A stretch of DNA of 52,000 nt, from assembly GCF_002086675.1 (NCBI RefSeq), contig NZ_MVIF01000031.1, positions 1-52,000 on the forward strand, in the 5' to 3' direction. The notes beneath the pieces are model-generated. The model saw only the letters and a list, made by a program, of their open reading frames with translations, was not told the DNA's origin and did no database searches. Positions 9,405-19,679 of this stretch are shown in pieces. The DNA comes from Mycobacterium persicum (GTDB lineage Bacteria > Actinomycetota > Actinomycetes > Mycobacteriales > Mycobacteriaceae). The translations under genes were made by a program, and so were the position numbers. Each line of letters starts with the position of its first letter. The first letter of the stretch is position 1.

Positions 9405-10454
9405 TCATCGACGACCACGCGCGCCGGAGGCCCGCCGAGCCGCCCGGTTCATCCCGGAGCCGGGTTCCTCGGACCGGGCGTAGGCTTCGACGATCTCCGA
9501 GACCAGTCGGTGACGCACCACGTCCACGCTGGTCAGCTCCGCGATGTGAATGTCGTCGATGTCCTCGAGGATGTCGACCGCGGCCCGCAGGCCGGACTTG
9601 GCGCCGCCTGGCAGGTCGATCTGGGTGACGTCCCCGGTGACGACGACTTTCGACCCGAACCCCAAGCGGGTGAGGAACATTTTCATCTGCTCGGCGGTGG
9701 TGTTCTGCGCCTCGTCGAGCACGATGAAGGCGTCGTTCAAGGTGCGGCCACGCATATACGCCAGTGGCGCCACCTCGATAACCCCGGCGGTCATCAGCTT
9801 CGGGATCAGCTCGGGATCCATCATGTCGTACAGCGCGTCATACAGCGGCCGCAGGTACGGGTCGATCTTCTCGCTCAGCGTGCCGGGCAGAAACCCAAGG
9901 CGCTCACCGGCTTCCACCGCCGGACGGGTCAAGATGATGCGGGTGACCTGCTTGGTCTGCAATGCATGCACCGCCTTGGCCATCGCCAGATAGGTCTTCC
10001 CGGTGCCGGCCGGGCCGATCCCGAACACGATGGTGTTGGCATCGATGGCGTCGACATAGCGCTTCTGGTTGAGCGTCTTGGGCCGGATCGTCTTGCCGCG
10101 GCGCGACAAGATGTCGAGGGTGAGCACTTCGGCCGGCGACTCGTTGCCCGCGCCGAGCAGCATGGCGACGCTGTGACGCACCACCTCCGGCGTCAACGAC
10201 TGTCCCCCGGCAACAATCGCGACCAGTTCGGAAATTGCGCGTTCGGCCAGCGCCACATCGGCCGGTTCGCCGGAAAGCGTCACCGAATTGCCACGCACAT
10301 GCAACCCGGCGGTCAGGGTGCGTTCCAGCGCGCGCAGGTTTTCGTCTGCCGATCCGAGTAAGCCCACGACCAAATCAGGCGGAACATCGATGCTGCTGCG
10401 AACCTGAGATGAAGCCGGTAAGGCGTCAGCAGCCTTGGTTTCGCGGGGCGTCAC
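9405..10454 (-). CDS. phoH: PhoH-like ATPase
   Basis: A 349-residue NTPase of the PhoH family (M. tuberculosis PhoH1, Rv2368c), commonly encoded beside ybeY and thought to act in RNA metabolism. The N-terminal KH-like part is followed by Walker A GPAGTGKT and Walker B FIVLDEAQN, then SKVVVTGDVTQIDLPGG. The GTG at 10454 (VTPRETKAADA) matches the M. tuberculosis start; the open frame continues upstream without homology. It ends 51 bp before ybeY. Confidence 0.95.
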   Translation of the reverse strand: MTPRETKAADALPASSQVRSSIDVPPDLVVGLLGSADENLRALERTLTAGLHVRGNSVTLSGEPADVALAERAISELVAIVAGGQSLTPEVVRHSVAMLLGAGNESPAEVLTLDILSRRGKTIRPKTLNQKRYVDAIDANTIVFGIGPAGTGKTYLAMAKAVHALQTKQVTRIILTRPAVEAGERLGFLPGTLSEKIDPYLRPLYDALYDMMDPELIPKLMTAGVIEVAPLAYMRGRTLNDAFIVLDEAQNTTAEQMKMFLTRLGFGSKVVVTGDVTQIDLPGGAKSGLRAAVDILEDIDDIHIAELTSVDVVRHRLVSEIVEAYARSEEPGSGMNRAARRASGARGRR

Positions 10455-10597
10455 GTGGTTTCTGATGCCTACTTTCTGGGTTCGCGGGCAACGACAGCCG
10501 GTAGTCAAGTCTACCGCCGGGTGCGCCTCGCGGGCCTGGTCCAGTCGAAATGCCGCCCGGGAACCGACGCCCCTGAACAGTAAGGGCGCCCGGGCCG

Positions 10598-12043
10598 CTA
10601 GATCCGTTGCGCGGCGACGGGCACCTTGGTGACCACCGCCGGCACGCCACCCTTGACCGGCCACGGGAGCGCAGGGTCGTGTTCGGGCGCCCAACCGGCG
10701 TGGAGCTGTATCCGGAACCGCTGATGAACCTGGGCGAGAAACAATTGGGCCTCCAGGTAACCCATGGCCGCACCGAAGCAGCGGTGCGGCCCGGCGCCGA
10801 AGGGCAGGAAAGCCAGATTCGGCCGGGCGGCGACGATCTCCTTGTCGTAGAACCGGATCGGCTCATAACTCTCGGCGTCGGGTCCCCACCAGCGTGGATC
10901 GCGCTGCAGCGCGTAGATCGGCAAGCCGATCAGGGTGCCGCGGCGGATCCGGTAGCCACCGATGACGTCGTCGATCATGGCGAACCGCGGCTGCAACAAC
11001 AGGCCCTGCAGGCGCTGCCCCTCGTCAAAACACGCCTTGGCCCACTCGAGGCGGTCAAGGTCGGCGTAGCCGGGCAATGCTCCGCCGAGTTGGTCGACCT
11101 CGTCATACAGTCGCTGCTGCGCCTGCGGATTCTGCGGAAGCAGCGCCAGCGTCCAGGCCAATGCGGCGACCACGGTTTCATAACCGCCGCCGATCAGCAT
11201 GATCGCTTCGGTGAGCACGTCACGCCGGCTGATGGGTGTGCCATCCTCGTAGCGCGCGTCCAGAAGTATCTGCAGTAGGTCGTCGTGGGAACGGGAGTCG
11301 GCCAGCCTTTCCTCGACCCGCCGCTGCACCCAGCGCCGCATCCGCAACCACGCTTGCACGGGGTTGCCGTCTCCCGGCAGCACCCGCGGCGCAGCTCCGA
11401 GCAGCAGCGGTGACGACGCGCTCTGCATCAGCGTGCGGACGTCGACGTCGAGCCGATGCAACTCGGCATCGGAGAGCCCCGTCGTGAACATCGCACGCAT
11501 GAACGCCGGAATCACCACGCCGTTGATCTCGTGCTGCAGATCGATCGGTTCGCCGGTCTGCGCGAACCGCTCCCATTTGGTCAGGCGGTTGGCGAATTCG
11601 TCGGCGACGGTGGCGGCGACCCGGCTCAGCTGTTGGCGGCCCATCATCGGTGTCAGCGGCTTGCGCCGGCGGCGAAACTCGGCGCCCTCCATCATCTGCA
11701 TGGAAGCGCCCAGCACTTTTTTCGCCGCACCCGCGGCGGGGCCGATCAGGCTGTACTCGCCGTCGCGGTGGCTCATGACGTGACGCACGTGGTCGGGATG
11801 ATTCAGGACCACCACGTCGTACAGCGGCAACGGCAGCCGGTAGATGTCGCCGTAGGTCGTCCCCAGCTGGCGCAGGTATGCGAATGGGTCGGACTTGAGT
11901 TCGGGAAGGACCCCGACGAAGGGCCGCCCGCGCGGGCCGGGCGGTCGCGGCGCTCGATGGTGGCGCCGCGCACCCAGCGCGTCACGCGCGCGGCCGACCG
12001 GGTTTCGAGTGACCCAGAAGGTGTCTCGTTTGGTCGTTGTCAT
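10598..12043 (-). CDS. Cytochrome P450
   Basis: A haem monooxygenase of 481 residues; substrate not identifiable. The haem-binding loop FGAGPHRCFGAAMG (axial Cys near residue 425) fits FxxGxxxCxG. The K-helix ExxR is EGQR, and the I-helix reads LIGGGYETV, with Glu-Thr in the usual acid-alcohol position. No N-terminal membrane anchor is seen. The ATG has GGAG 10 bp upstream. It is followed upstream by a methyltransferase and a SnoaL-like gene on the same strand, which suggests a small tailoring cassette. M. tuberculosis has no P450 at this position as far as I recall. Confidence 0.92.
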   Translation of the reverse strand: MTTTKRDTFWVTRNPVGRARDALGARRHHRAPRPPGPRGRPFVGVLPELKSDPFAYLRQLGTTYGDIYRLPLPLYDVVVLNHPDHVRHVMSHRDGEYSLIGPAAGAAKKVLGASMQMMEGAEFRRRRKPLTPMMGRQQLSRVAATVADEFANRLTKWERFAQTGEPIDLQHEINGVVIPAFMRAMFTTGLSDAELHRLDVDVRTLMQSASSPLLLGAAPRVLPGDGNPVQAWLRMRRWVQRRVEERLADSRSHDDLLQILLDARYEDGTPISRRDVLTEAIMLIGGGYETVVAALAWTLALLPQNPQAQQRLYDEVDQLGGALPGYADLDRLEWAKACFDEGQRLQGLLLQPRFAMIDDVIGGYRIRRGTLIGLPIYALQRDPRWWGPDAESYEPIRFYDKEIVAARPNLAFLPFGAGPHRCFGAAMGYLEAQLFLAQVHQRFRIQLHAGWAPEHDPALPWPVKGGVPAVVTKVPVAAQRI

Positions 12044-12108
12044 GGACTACATCTCCAACGGACTCGCCGGCGCCGGTCGCCGGCACGGATATCGAAAGAC
12101 GGGACGAC

Positions 12109-12900
12109 TCACTCGTTTTCGAAGCAATACAGCCGATACGAGCTCTCGCCGTTCTGCAGCCCGCGACAGATCTTGGCGTTCGACGCCGCTACGGCGTCGC
12201 GGACCAGGCCACGGAACAGAGCCGGGGTACGTCGAGTGAACATGTTCTGCGAGCGCGGCAGGCTCTTTTCCAGCCCGCGCACCACCTGCTCGTTGATGAT
12301 CTCTTTGGAACGCATCCGCAGCGGCGCGTCGGCTAACTCGGCCTCCCACTCGGCGACGTGGTCGCTGTGCCGGACGTCGGCGTAGAGCAGCTGCCCGCCC
12401 GGGCGCAGCACCCGCGCGACTTCGGTGAGAAATCGGGGCACCGACGGATAGCAATGCGAGGCTTCGATATTGACGACGACATGGAAGGAATTGTCGGGGA
12501 ACGGCAGGTTCTGGGCGTCCCCCTGGACGAAGTCCAGCCCTGGTAGCCGATGGGTGCTGCGGCAGACCTCGATGCCGGCGGGGTTGAGGTCCAGGCCAAT
12601 GTAGGAGGCCGGGTGCAGCGTACGCATCAGGTAGGAGGCTCCGCCGCCGTGGCCGCAGCTCACCTCCAGCACCTGCTTTCCGGCGATATCGGCCTGGGTT
12701 GCCGTGCGATGGTAGAGCTGAATGCAATACCGGTCCGGCTCGTCCGACTCCGACAGCGGGATGGCCATCGGCGGGTCTTCCTCGTAGCCAAGATTCAGCA
12801 ACGCCACGTCGTCGGCGCCGTGGCGGGTGATGAAGGGGTAGTAGTACTTGGCGAAGACTCTCCAGGCAGGGGTCGACACCAGTCTGGTTGCAAGGCCCAT
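12109..12900 (-). CDS. SAM methyltransferase, phthiotriol-methyltransferase-like
   Basis: About 263 residues, clearly related to the M. tuberculosis phthiotriol/phenolphthiotriol dimycocerosate methyltransferase Rv2952. Shared blocks include YEEDPPM, the SAM-binding VLEVSCGHGGGASYL, SYIGLDLNPAGIEVC, GLDFVQGDAQNLPF, NIEASHCYPSVPRFL and VLRPGGQLLYADVR. It probably O-methylates a lipid or polyketide hydroxyl; the true substrate is unknown, since no phthiocerol genes are nearby. The ATG at 12900 fits the family; a GTG at 12936 is possible. The neighbouring P450 lies 65 bp downstream. Confidence 0.88.
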   Translation of the reverse strand: MGLATRLVSTPAWRVFAKYYYPFITRHGADDVALLNLGYEEDPPMAIPLSESDEPDRYCIQLYHRTATQADIAGKQVLEVSCGHGGGASYLMRTLHPASYIGLDLNPAGIEVCRSTHRLPGLDFVQGDAQNLPFPDNSFHVVVNIEASHCYPSVPRFLTEVARVLRPGGQLLYADVRHSDHVAEWEAELADAPLRMRSKEIINEQVVRGLEKSLPRSQNMFTRRTPALFRGLVRDAVAASNAKICRGLQNGESSYRLYCFENE

Positions 12901-12992
12901 GGTTCTGGTATGCCCACTAGTCGGGGGAATACACACCCCACTGCTGCCCGTGGTCCACGTAACGGCGGGTCAATTCCTGGCGCGCCACCGGT

Positions 12993-13538
12993 TCACGCGG
13001 GGCGTAGCAGCGTGTTGGCGGGCAGGTCCTTGTCCAGGACCTTGTGCGCTTGGGCCACGCCGGTGACCGGCAGCAGGTCCTCGGGCAGCAGCCCGACCTG
13101 CACCAGCAGCGAGGCCTGATCCCAATAAATCCGTTCGTAGGCGACTTTTGGTTCCCGGGAGTCCGGGTCGACCTCGAATCCCATCACGACGACGACGGGC
13201 AGCATTACCGCGCGGCCGGTGGGCGCCACGTTGGGCAAAAAGGTCGGCATCGCGATGTCGTGCGTGAACGACATGATCATCTCGTCGACGACACGATCGG
13301 CGCCGACGGTACGACAGACCGGGATGATGCTGGTGTCTTCGGGCCAGTGCCCGATGAAGTACTGGCCGTAGAACTCGGCCACCCCGGCGGCGCCGACACC
13401 GCCCATCATGGTGGGCACATGGTTGACGTAGGGATCGGCGGTCATCGTCGCCATGGTCGCGGCGAGGTTCTTGGCGACGAACTCGTGAGCGACGTGTTCG
13501 TCGAAGATTGCACCCAGGTCGCGCGGAGTATGGGTCAT
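12993..13538 (-). CDS. SnoaL-like / NTF2-fold protein
   Basis: 181 residues. The N-terminal pattern FVAKNLAATMATMTADPYVNHVPTM, then a hydrophobic core with IGHWPEDTSIIPVCRTVGADRVVDEMIMSFTHD, is typical of SnoaL-like proteins, whose members include polyketide cyclases, dehydratases and isomerases. Catalytic residues cannot be assigned with certainty. The ATG at 13538 follows AAAGGAG at a proper distance; an in-frame start at 13571 lacks this. Its place before the methyltransferase and P450 genes suggests one transcription unit acting on a common small molecule (inference). Confidence 0.8.
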   Translation of the reverse strand: MTHTPRDLGAIFDEHVAHEFVAKNLAATMATMTADPYVNHVPTMMGGVGAAGVAEFYGQYFIGHWPEDTSIIPVCRTVGADRVVDEMIMSFTHDIAMPTFLPNVAPTGRAVMLPVVVVMGFEVDPDSREPKVAYERIYWDQASLLVQVGLLPEDLLPVTGVAQAHKVLDKDLPANTLLRPA

Positions 13539-13813
13539 GGGGCACGCTCCTTTCGCACCCGAGAGTCCCACGCCGGCAACGGTGCTGCGGGAAAATCGCC
13601 GGCTCGACGCCGTGTCAGCTCTGAAGGTGGTGGAGCTGCCCGATCACGGCGACGTCCTCAACGCCGGGGTCGGCGTGGCGGTTCTTGGGTGTCAACGGGA
13701 TTGAACTTGAGCCCGGATTCGATGTGGACACTGCCGAGAAGTTGATGTACGAGAGCGCAGCTCGTGCGCTGCCAGGCCAGACGGTGACCGGTCACGCGAG
13801 TGCCAGTGCGGGC
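13539..13813. other. Intergenic region with possible decayed coding sequence
   Basis: About 275 bp between the SnoaL-like gene and rsmE. On the forward strand a short frame from GTG 13612 gives VSALKVVELPDHGDVLNAGV and stops. An overlapping second frame continues GVNGIELEPGFDVDTAEKL and further. These look like protein-like sequence in two frames, perhaps a frameshifted remnant, but I recognise no family. Confidence 0.3.
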
Positions 13814-14560
13814 TTAGTCCCAGCGCGGGGTCAGCACTCCGAGCGCGCCCAGCGCCACCGCGGCCGCGGTCGATGTCCGCAACACCGTCGGGCCCAGCCG
13901 GACCGCGACGGCTCCGGCGCCGGTCAGCGCGTCGATCTCCGCCGGCGCGATACCGCCTTCGGGGCCAACCAGGAGCAGCAGTGAATCCGCTTGCGCCACA
14001 ACGCTATCGGCAAGACGGTTGGTCGCCGACTCATGTAGCGCCAGCACCATCGCACCGCGGGCCACCTCGTCACGGACGCGCACGGTCAACGCGGCCGTGG
14101 ACAGCGGGCCGTCGACCGGCGGGATATAGGCCCGCCGTGCTTGCCGCGCCGCGGAACGCGCGACCGCTCGCCACCGGCGCAGACCCTTGTCGACGCGCGC
14201 ACCGTTCCAGCTCGCCACGCAGCGCGCCGCCTGCCACGCCACGAACGCGTCCGCGCCGGCCTCGGTGGCCAGTTCGATCGCCAGTTCGGAACGCTCGGAC
14301 TTGGGCAGGGCCTGCACCACCGTCACCGCCGGCCGGGCCGGCACGGCGCGCCAACGCTCCAGCACCCGGGCGGCCAGGCCGTCGCGTCCGGCCCGCTCCA
14401 CCCGGCAGCGGGCCAGGTCGCCCTCGCCGTCGCCGAGCACCACCTCCTCGCCGGGACGGATCCGCCGCACGGTGGCGGCGTGAAAACCCTCGTCTCCGTC
14501 CACCACGGCCAGCGCGCCGGTGTCGGGCAGCGCGTCGACATAGAACAGCGTCGCCACCAT
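13814..14560 (-). CDS. rsmE: 16S rRNA m3U1498 methyltransferase RsmE
   Basis: A SPOUT-fold enzyme that methylates N3 of U1498 in 16S rRNA using SAM. 248 residues with an N-terminal PUA-like domain ([23 protein letters not shown]) and the C-terminal knot motifs [16 protein letters not shown] and [18 protein letters not shown]. It lies 18 bp downstream of dnaJ2 on the same strand, an arrangement widely conserved in actinobacteria. Confidence 0.94.
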   Translation of the reverse strand: MVATLFYVDALPDTGALAVVDGDEGFHAATVRRIRPGEEVVLGDGEGDLARCRVERAGRDGLAARVLERWRAVPARPAVTVVQALPKSERSELAIELATEAGADAFVAWQAARCVASWNGARVDKGLRRWRAVARSAARQARRAYIPPVDGPLSTAALTVRVRDEVARGAMVLALHESATNRLADSVVAQADSLLLLVGPEGGIAPAEIDALTGAGAVAVRLGPTVLRTSTAAAVALGALGVLTPRWD

Positions 14561-14578
14561 GTGCGCGCCGCCTACCGG

Positions 14579-15727
14579 CTAGCGCCCGGTGAAGGTTTCG
14601 CGCAGCCGACTGAACAGCCCGCCGCCGGCGCCGTGCGCCGACCGTACCTCGGCCACGTCGCGGCTTCGGCGGTTCTTGAACTCGCGCAACAGCTCGGCGT
14701 CGTGGTGGTCCAGCCGGGTGGGGACCACCACCTCGACGTGGACGTGCAGGTCTCCGCGACTATTGGAGCGCAGGTGCGGCATCCCGCGGCCCCGCAGTGT
14801 AATGACCGAACCCGGTTGGGTCCCCGGCGGAACGACGATCTCGCTGTGGCCGTCCAGGATGGCATCCAGGGTTACGGTGACGCCCAGCGCCGCGTCGGCC
14901 ATCGGCACCGACACCGTGCAGTGCAGGTCGTCGCCCTCACGCGCGAAGATGTCATGGGCCTGCTCGTGGACCTCGACGTAGAGGTCGCCCGCCGGCCCTC
15001 CCCCGGGACCGACTTCGCCTTGCGCGGCCAGACGCACCCGCATGCCGTCGCCGACACCGGCGGGAATCTTGACGGTGATCTCGCGGCGTGCCCGCACCCG
15101 GCCGTCGCCCATGCACTGATGGCAGGGGTCGGGAATGACCACCCCGACACCGCGGCAGGTGGGGCACGGGCGCGACGTCAGCATCTGCCCGAGCAACGAA
15201 CGCTGGACGGTCTGCACCTCGCCGCGGCCACCGCAGGTGTCGCAGGGCACCGGCGCGGAATCGCCGTGGGTGCCCTTGCCCTGGCAGCGGTCACAGAGCA
15301 CCGCGGTATCGACGGTGACCTGTTTGGTGACACCGGTCGCGCATTCCTCGAGGTCCAGCCGCATGCGCAGCAGCGAGTCCGAACCCGGGCGAACGCGGCC
15401 GATCGGGCCGCGCGACGCTGAACCGCCGCCGAAGCCGCCACCGAAGAACGCCTCGAAGACGTCGCCCAGGCCGCCGAAGCCGGCGAACCCGGAGGCCGAC
15501 GCGCCGGCGGTTTCCAGCGGATCCCCGCCCAGGTCAACGATCCGGCGTTTTTCGGGGTCGCTCAACACTTCGTAGGCGACGCTGATCTCTTTGAACTTCG
15601 CCTGCGCCGCCTCGTCGGGATTGACATCGGGATGCAGTTCTCGGGCCAGCTTGCGATATGCGCGTTTGATCTCTGTTTCGCTGGCGCCCTTGCTGACGCC
15701 GAGCAGCCCGTAGTAATCGCGTGCCAC
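14579..15727 (-). CDS. dnaJ2: Chaperone DnaJ2 (Hsp40)
   Basis: A co-chaperone of DnaK. 382 residues: J domain with HPD (LHPDVNPDE) near residue 35, Gly/Phe-rich linker ([18 protein letters not shown]), four zinc-finger repeats [24 protein letters not shown] and CHQCMGDG, then the client-binding C-terminal domains. The GTG at 15727 follows AGGAAGG. It is 59 bp downstream of hrcA, as in M. tuberculosis. Confidence 0.96.
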   Translation of the reverse strand: MARDYYGLLGVSKGASETEIKRAYRKLARELHPDVNPDEAAQAKFKEISVAYEVLSDPEKRRIVDLGGDPLETAGASASGFAGFGGLGDVFEAFFGGGFGGGSASRGPIGRVRPGSDSLLRMRLDLEECATGVTKQVTVDTAVLCDRCQGKGTHGDSAPVPCDTCGGRGEVQTVQRSLLGQMLTSRPCPTCRGVGVVIPDPCHQCMGDGRVRARREITVKIPAGVGDGMRVRLAAQGEVGPGGGPAGDLYVEVHEQAHDIFAREGDDLHCTVSVPMADAALGVTVTLDAILDGHSEIVVPPGTQPGSVITLRGRGMPHLRSNSRGDLHVHVEVVVPTRLDHHDAELLREFKNRRSRDVAEVRSAHGAGGGLFSRLRETFTGR

Positions 15728-15786
15728 GATTGACCTTCCTGTGCCGCCCTAAGCGGCTGTCCACAACCTCTGCAGCGGGTGCGCGA

Positions 15787-16824
<1,038 letters not shown>

Positions 16825-17034
16825 TCACCTCCTTTGCGCCCGGTCGGCCGGGTTCATTTTACGGTCTCGGAAGTATCCGAATGTCCAGCTGTGGAATAGC
16901 ACCGCGTCACCGGGGCGGCGCCGGCCGGCGCATTCGGCAGATTCGGTGGAGGTCTGCTTCCACGGCGCCTTTGCGGCTAGCCTGTTCGGCATGATCATGT
17001 GCGGCTCCCACGGCGCGTCAGCGACGGTCCGCCA

Positions 17035-17349
17035 ATGATTTTCAAGGGCGTGCGGGACGGTAAGCCGTATCCCGACCACGGGTTGTCGTATCGGGATTGG
17101 TCACAGATTCCGCCGCAACAGATACGCCTCGACGAGCTGGTCACCACGACCACGGTGCTCGCCTTGGACCGATTGCTGTCGGAGGATTCCACGTTCTACG
17201 GCGACCTCTTCCCGCACGCCGTGAAGTGGCGCGGGGTGACGTATCTCGAGGACGGCTTGCACCGGGCGGTGCGGGCGGCGCTGCGGAACCGGACGGTGCT
17301 GCATGCGCGGGTGTTCGACATGGACATGCAGCCGGGCCGCCCGAACTAA
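17035..17349 (+). CDS. Conserved hypothetical protein (Rv2375-like)
   Basis: 104 residues, conserved beside hrcA in M. tuberculosis and its relatives. The C-terminal half (VTYLEDGLHRAVRAALRN followed by VLHARVFDMD) recalls the DGxHR motif of ParB/sulfiredoxin-type domains, but this is only a short resemblance and I assign no function. The ATG at 17035 (MIFKGVRDGKPYP) matches the family start; a GTG at 16999 would add 12 residues without homology. It is divergent from hrcA. Confidence 0.82.
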   Translation: MIFKGVRDGKPYPDHGLSYRDWSQIPPQQIRLDELVTTTTVLALDRLLSEDSTFYGDLFPHAVKWRGVTYLEDGLHRAVRAALRNRTVLHARVFDMDMQPGRPN

Positions 17350-17454
17350 GCTCGCTTGCCGCACGTGCCGCCGCCGGATGCGGATCGGCCGGTCACATTC
17401 CGATGCCGTCAGGTGTCGATCTAAGAAAGACCACCAATCCGTGAGGAGCACACC

Positions 17455-18051
17455 ATGTCCCGCCTTATCGGGGTCGGTGATCGCGACGCCTTCCCGGCCG
17501 CCAAAATCGCCTTCTTCTTCACCAGGCGCAAGCTGGCGAAGATGACCGGACTGCAAACAGCCGCCATGATGGAGCCCCTGCGGTTGTACGCCCATATTCC
17601 GAGATTGCTCAGCGCCTACGGCGGCCTCGAGCAGGCCGAATCGAAACTGGATATGCTCAGCCCCCGGGTGCGGGCCCTGGCCGAACTGAAGGCGGCGACG
17701 ACCGTGGGCTGCGAATACTGCATCGACCTGGGCTCACAGATCGCCCGCGGCCTCGGGCTCGGCGACCAGGAACTGCTGGCGCTGGCCGACTTCGAGCGGG
17801 CCACCTGTTTCTCCGACGTCGACAAGCTGGTGCTGCGGTACGCCACGGCGATCAGCCGCACCCCCGTCGAGGTCAGCGACGAGCTGTTCGAGGCGTTACG
17901 CGCGCACTTCGACACGCCTCAACTCGTCGCGCTCACCCACATCGTCACCCTGGGCAATCTGCGTGCCCGGTTCAATATCGCGCTGGGCATTCAGGCTTCA
18001 GGTTTCTCGGGTAACCGGGTGTGCGCGCTGCCCGACACCACGACACGATGA
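17455..18051 (+). CDS. Carboxymuconolactone decarboxylase / AhpD-like protein
   Basis: 198 residues of the AhpD/CMD alpha-helical family. The Cys-x2-Cys redox pair is CEYC (near residue 84), with the family helix LAELKAATTVGCEYCIDLGSQIARGLGL. Members act as alkyl hydroperoxidase partners or lactone decarboxylases; which one applies here cannot be told. The ATG follows GTGAGGAGCACACC, a good ribosome site. Its stop overlaps the sigma-factor start (ATGA), a pairing typical of ECF41-type sigma factors. It sits between the Rv2375 and cfp2 homologues, which I recall as adjacent in M. tuberculosis, so it appears to be an insertion. Confidence 0.9.
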   Translation: MSRLIGVGDRDAFPAAKIAFFFTRRKLAKMTGLQTAAMMEPLRLYAHIPRLLSAYGGLEQAESKLDMLSPRVRALAELKAATTVGCEYCIDLGSQIARGLGLGDQELLALADFERATCFSDVDKLVLRYATAISRTPVEVSDELFEALRAHFDTPQLVALTHIVTLGNLRARFNIALGIQASGFSGNRVCALPDTTTR

Positions 18052-18929
18052 CGGCCGACCCGACGCTGACCGCGCGTTTCGAGGCGGCCCGGCCGCAGCT
18101 GGGCGCACTGGCCTACCGGATGCTGGGCTCGGTGGACGACGCGCAGGACGCGGTCCAGGAAGCCTGGTTGCGACTCGGCGCCGGCACGGATCGGGCCGTC
18201 GGCATCAACAACCTCGACGCGTGGCTGACCACCGTGGTGGCCCGGATCTGCCTGAACATGCTGCGCGACCGCCACGGCCAGGGCCGCGAGGAGCTGGTCG
18301 AGCGGCTGCCGGATCCGATCGTGGACCCGGTCGGCGAATTCGACCCGGAGCACCGGGCGATGCTGGCCGATGCGGTGGGCCTGGCGCTGTTCGTCGTGCT
18401 GAATACGCTCCCCCCGGCGGAGCGGCTGGCCTTGGTGCTGCACGACGTGTTCGCCGTCCCGTTCGAGCAGATCGCGTCCATCCTCGAGCGCTCGCCGGAG
18501 GCTGCTCGCAAACTGGCCAGTCGGGCGCGGCGACGCATCGAGCGCGCCGACGCCGTTCCCGACCGCGACATCGCTGCGCAGCGCCGGCTCGTCGACGCCT
18601 TCTTCGCGGCGGGACGCAGCGGTGACTTCGACCGGCTGGTGTCGCTGCTCGACCCCGGCGTCGTGTTACGCGGCGATCTGGGACCCGGAGCCGTCCGCTC
18701 GGCGCACGGAGCTTCGGCCGTGGCCGCACTGGCCCGCAGCCAAGCGGCACCCGAACGCGAGGTGCGACCCGCGACCGTCAACGGCGCGGCCGGCGCGGTC
18801 GTCTTCATCGCCGGCCGCCCCGCCGCGGTCATGGGCTTCCTGGTGCGCAACGCAAGGATCGCCGCGATCGACGTGCTGGCCGATCCGCAGCGCATCGCCA
18901 AGCTCGATCTGGGCGCGCTGAACAGCTAG
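18048..18929 (+). CDS. ECF sigma factor with C-terminal SnoaL-like domain (SigI/SigJ type)
   Basis: 293 residues. Sigma region 2 covers about residues 10-80 (LAYRMLGSVDDAQDAVQEAWLRL), sigma 4 about 110-165 (LPPAERLALVLHDVFAVPFEQIASIL), and then an NTF2/SnoaL-like C-terminal domain of about 110 residues (DAFFAAGRSGDFDRLVSLLDPGVVLRGD). That layout defines the ECF41-type group, in which the C-terminal domain rather than a separate anti-sigma factor controls activity. The overlap with the AhpD-like gene matches the known neighbourhood of this group, so that gene is a likely target. It ends 6 bp from convergent cfp2. Confidence 0.9.
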   Translation: MTADPTLTARFEAARPQLGALAYRMLGSVDDAQDAVQEAWLRLGAGTDRAVGINNLDAWLTTVVARICLNMLRDRHGQGREELVERLPDPIVDPVGEFDPEHRAMLADAVGLALFVVLNTLPPAERLALVLHDVFAVPFEQIASILERSPEAARKLASRARRRIERADAVPDRDIAAQRRLVDAFFAAGRSGDFDRLVSLLDPGVVLRGDLGPGAVRSAHGASAVAALARSQAAPEREVRPATVNGAAGAVVFIAGRPAAVMGFLVRNARIAAIDVLADPQRIAKLDLGALNS

Positions 18930-18935
18930 GACGGG

Positions 18936-19451
18936 TCAGTGTCCCGCGGCCTGCAGCAGTTCCATGGCCGAGCTGCGCGACAGCATCCAGCTGCCCTGGT
19001 TGACGAACGTGACGTTCTGCGTGACCGGCGACGTCAGCTTGGGGCCGGAAACGGCAACGTCGGCCGTGGCAGTCCCGGCACCGGTTGACTGGATGTTGGA
19101 CACGGCGAACGACAACGGCAGGTCCCCGTTCTTGGCGGCCTTCTTCAGCTCGTGGTCGGCCAGGCGCGCCTCGGTCCCGCCGATACCCCCCTCGACCAGG
19201 TCGCTCTTGTTCGCGAACGAGACGCTGGGATCGGCAAGGCTGTTGAGCAGGCTGGTCAGTTGAGCGGCGGTCGGCAGGTTTGCGGCCGGGGCGGGGTCCT
19301 GCGGCATCGGCGCTCCGAAGACCACCGGCTGGACCTGGCTTACCGCCAGGCTCTCGGATGCGACAGACGTCACACCCGCGGCGGCAGCTCCGATTGCGGC
19401 CACGGCGGTCGCGCCGGTGATCAGCCTTTTCACGGATTTCGCGGTGTACAT
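18936..19451 (-). CDS. cfp2: Secreted low-molecular-weight antigen CFP2 (MTB12 family)
   Basis: About 171 residues, a secreted antigen of unknown function, related to M. tuberculosis Rv2376c. The N-terminus is a Sec signal peptide: positive [11 protein letters not shown], a hydrophobic Ala/Gly/Val stretch to about residue 28, then Ala/Ser-rich cleavage region. The mature part is strongly conserved ([56 protein letters not shown]). The ATG at 19451 follows GAAGGGGGAAA; an ORF extension to 19493 lacks homology. Confidence 0.93.
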   Translation of the reverse strand: MYTAKSVKRLITGATAVAAIGAAAAGVTSVASESLAVSQVQPVVFGAPMPQDPAPAANLPTAAQLTSLLNSLADPSVSFANKSDLVEGGIGGTEARLADHELKKAAKNGDLPLSFAVSNIQSTGAGTATADVAVSGPKLTSPVTQNVTFVNQGSWMLSRSSAMELLQAAGH

Positions 19452-19679
19452 AGTGTGTTTCCCCCTTCGATTGGTGCACAACACGACGAGCATCGCCGGT
19501 CAGCCTCGTACTGCAGTATGCACTGATCTGTCGTTGAGCAGACGGTCTGCGTTACAGACAGGCTACATGTGGAAAGTGTGGCGAGTCTGTGACGACGCTG
19601 TGCGACCGGCATGGATTCGCTCACCAACTCTCCGGACCACGGTCCGGCGGACCGGCAGACCGGCGTGCCGAGTGGAAAT

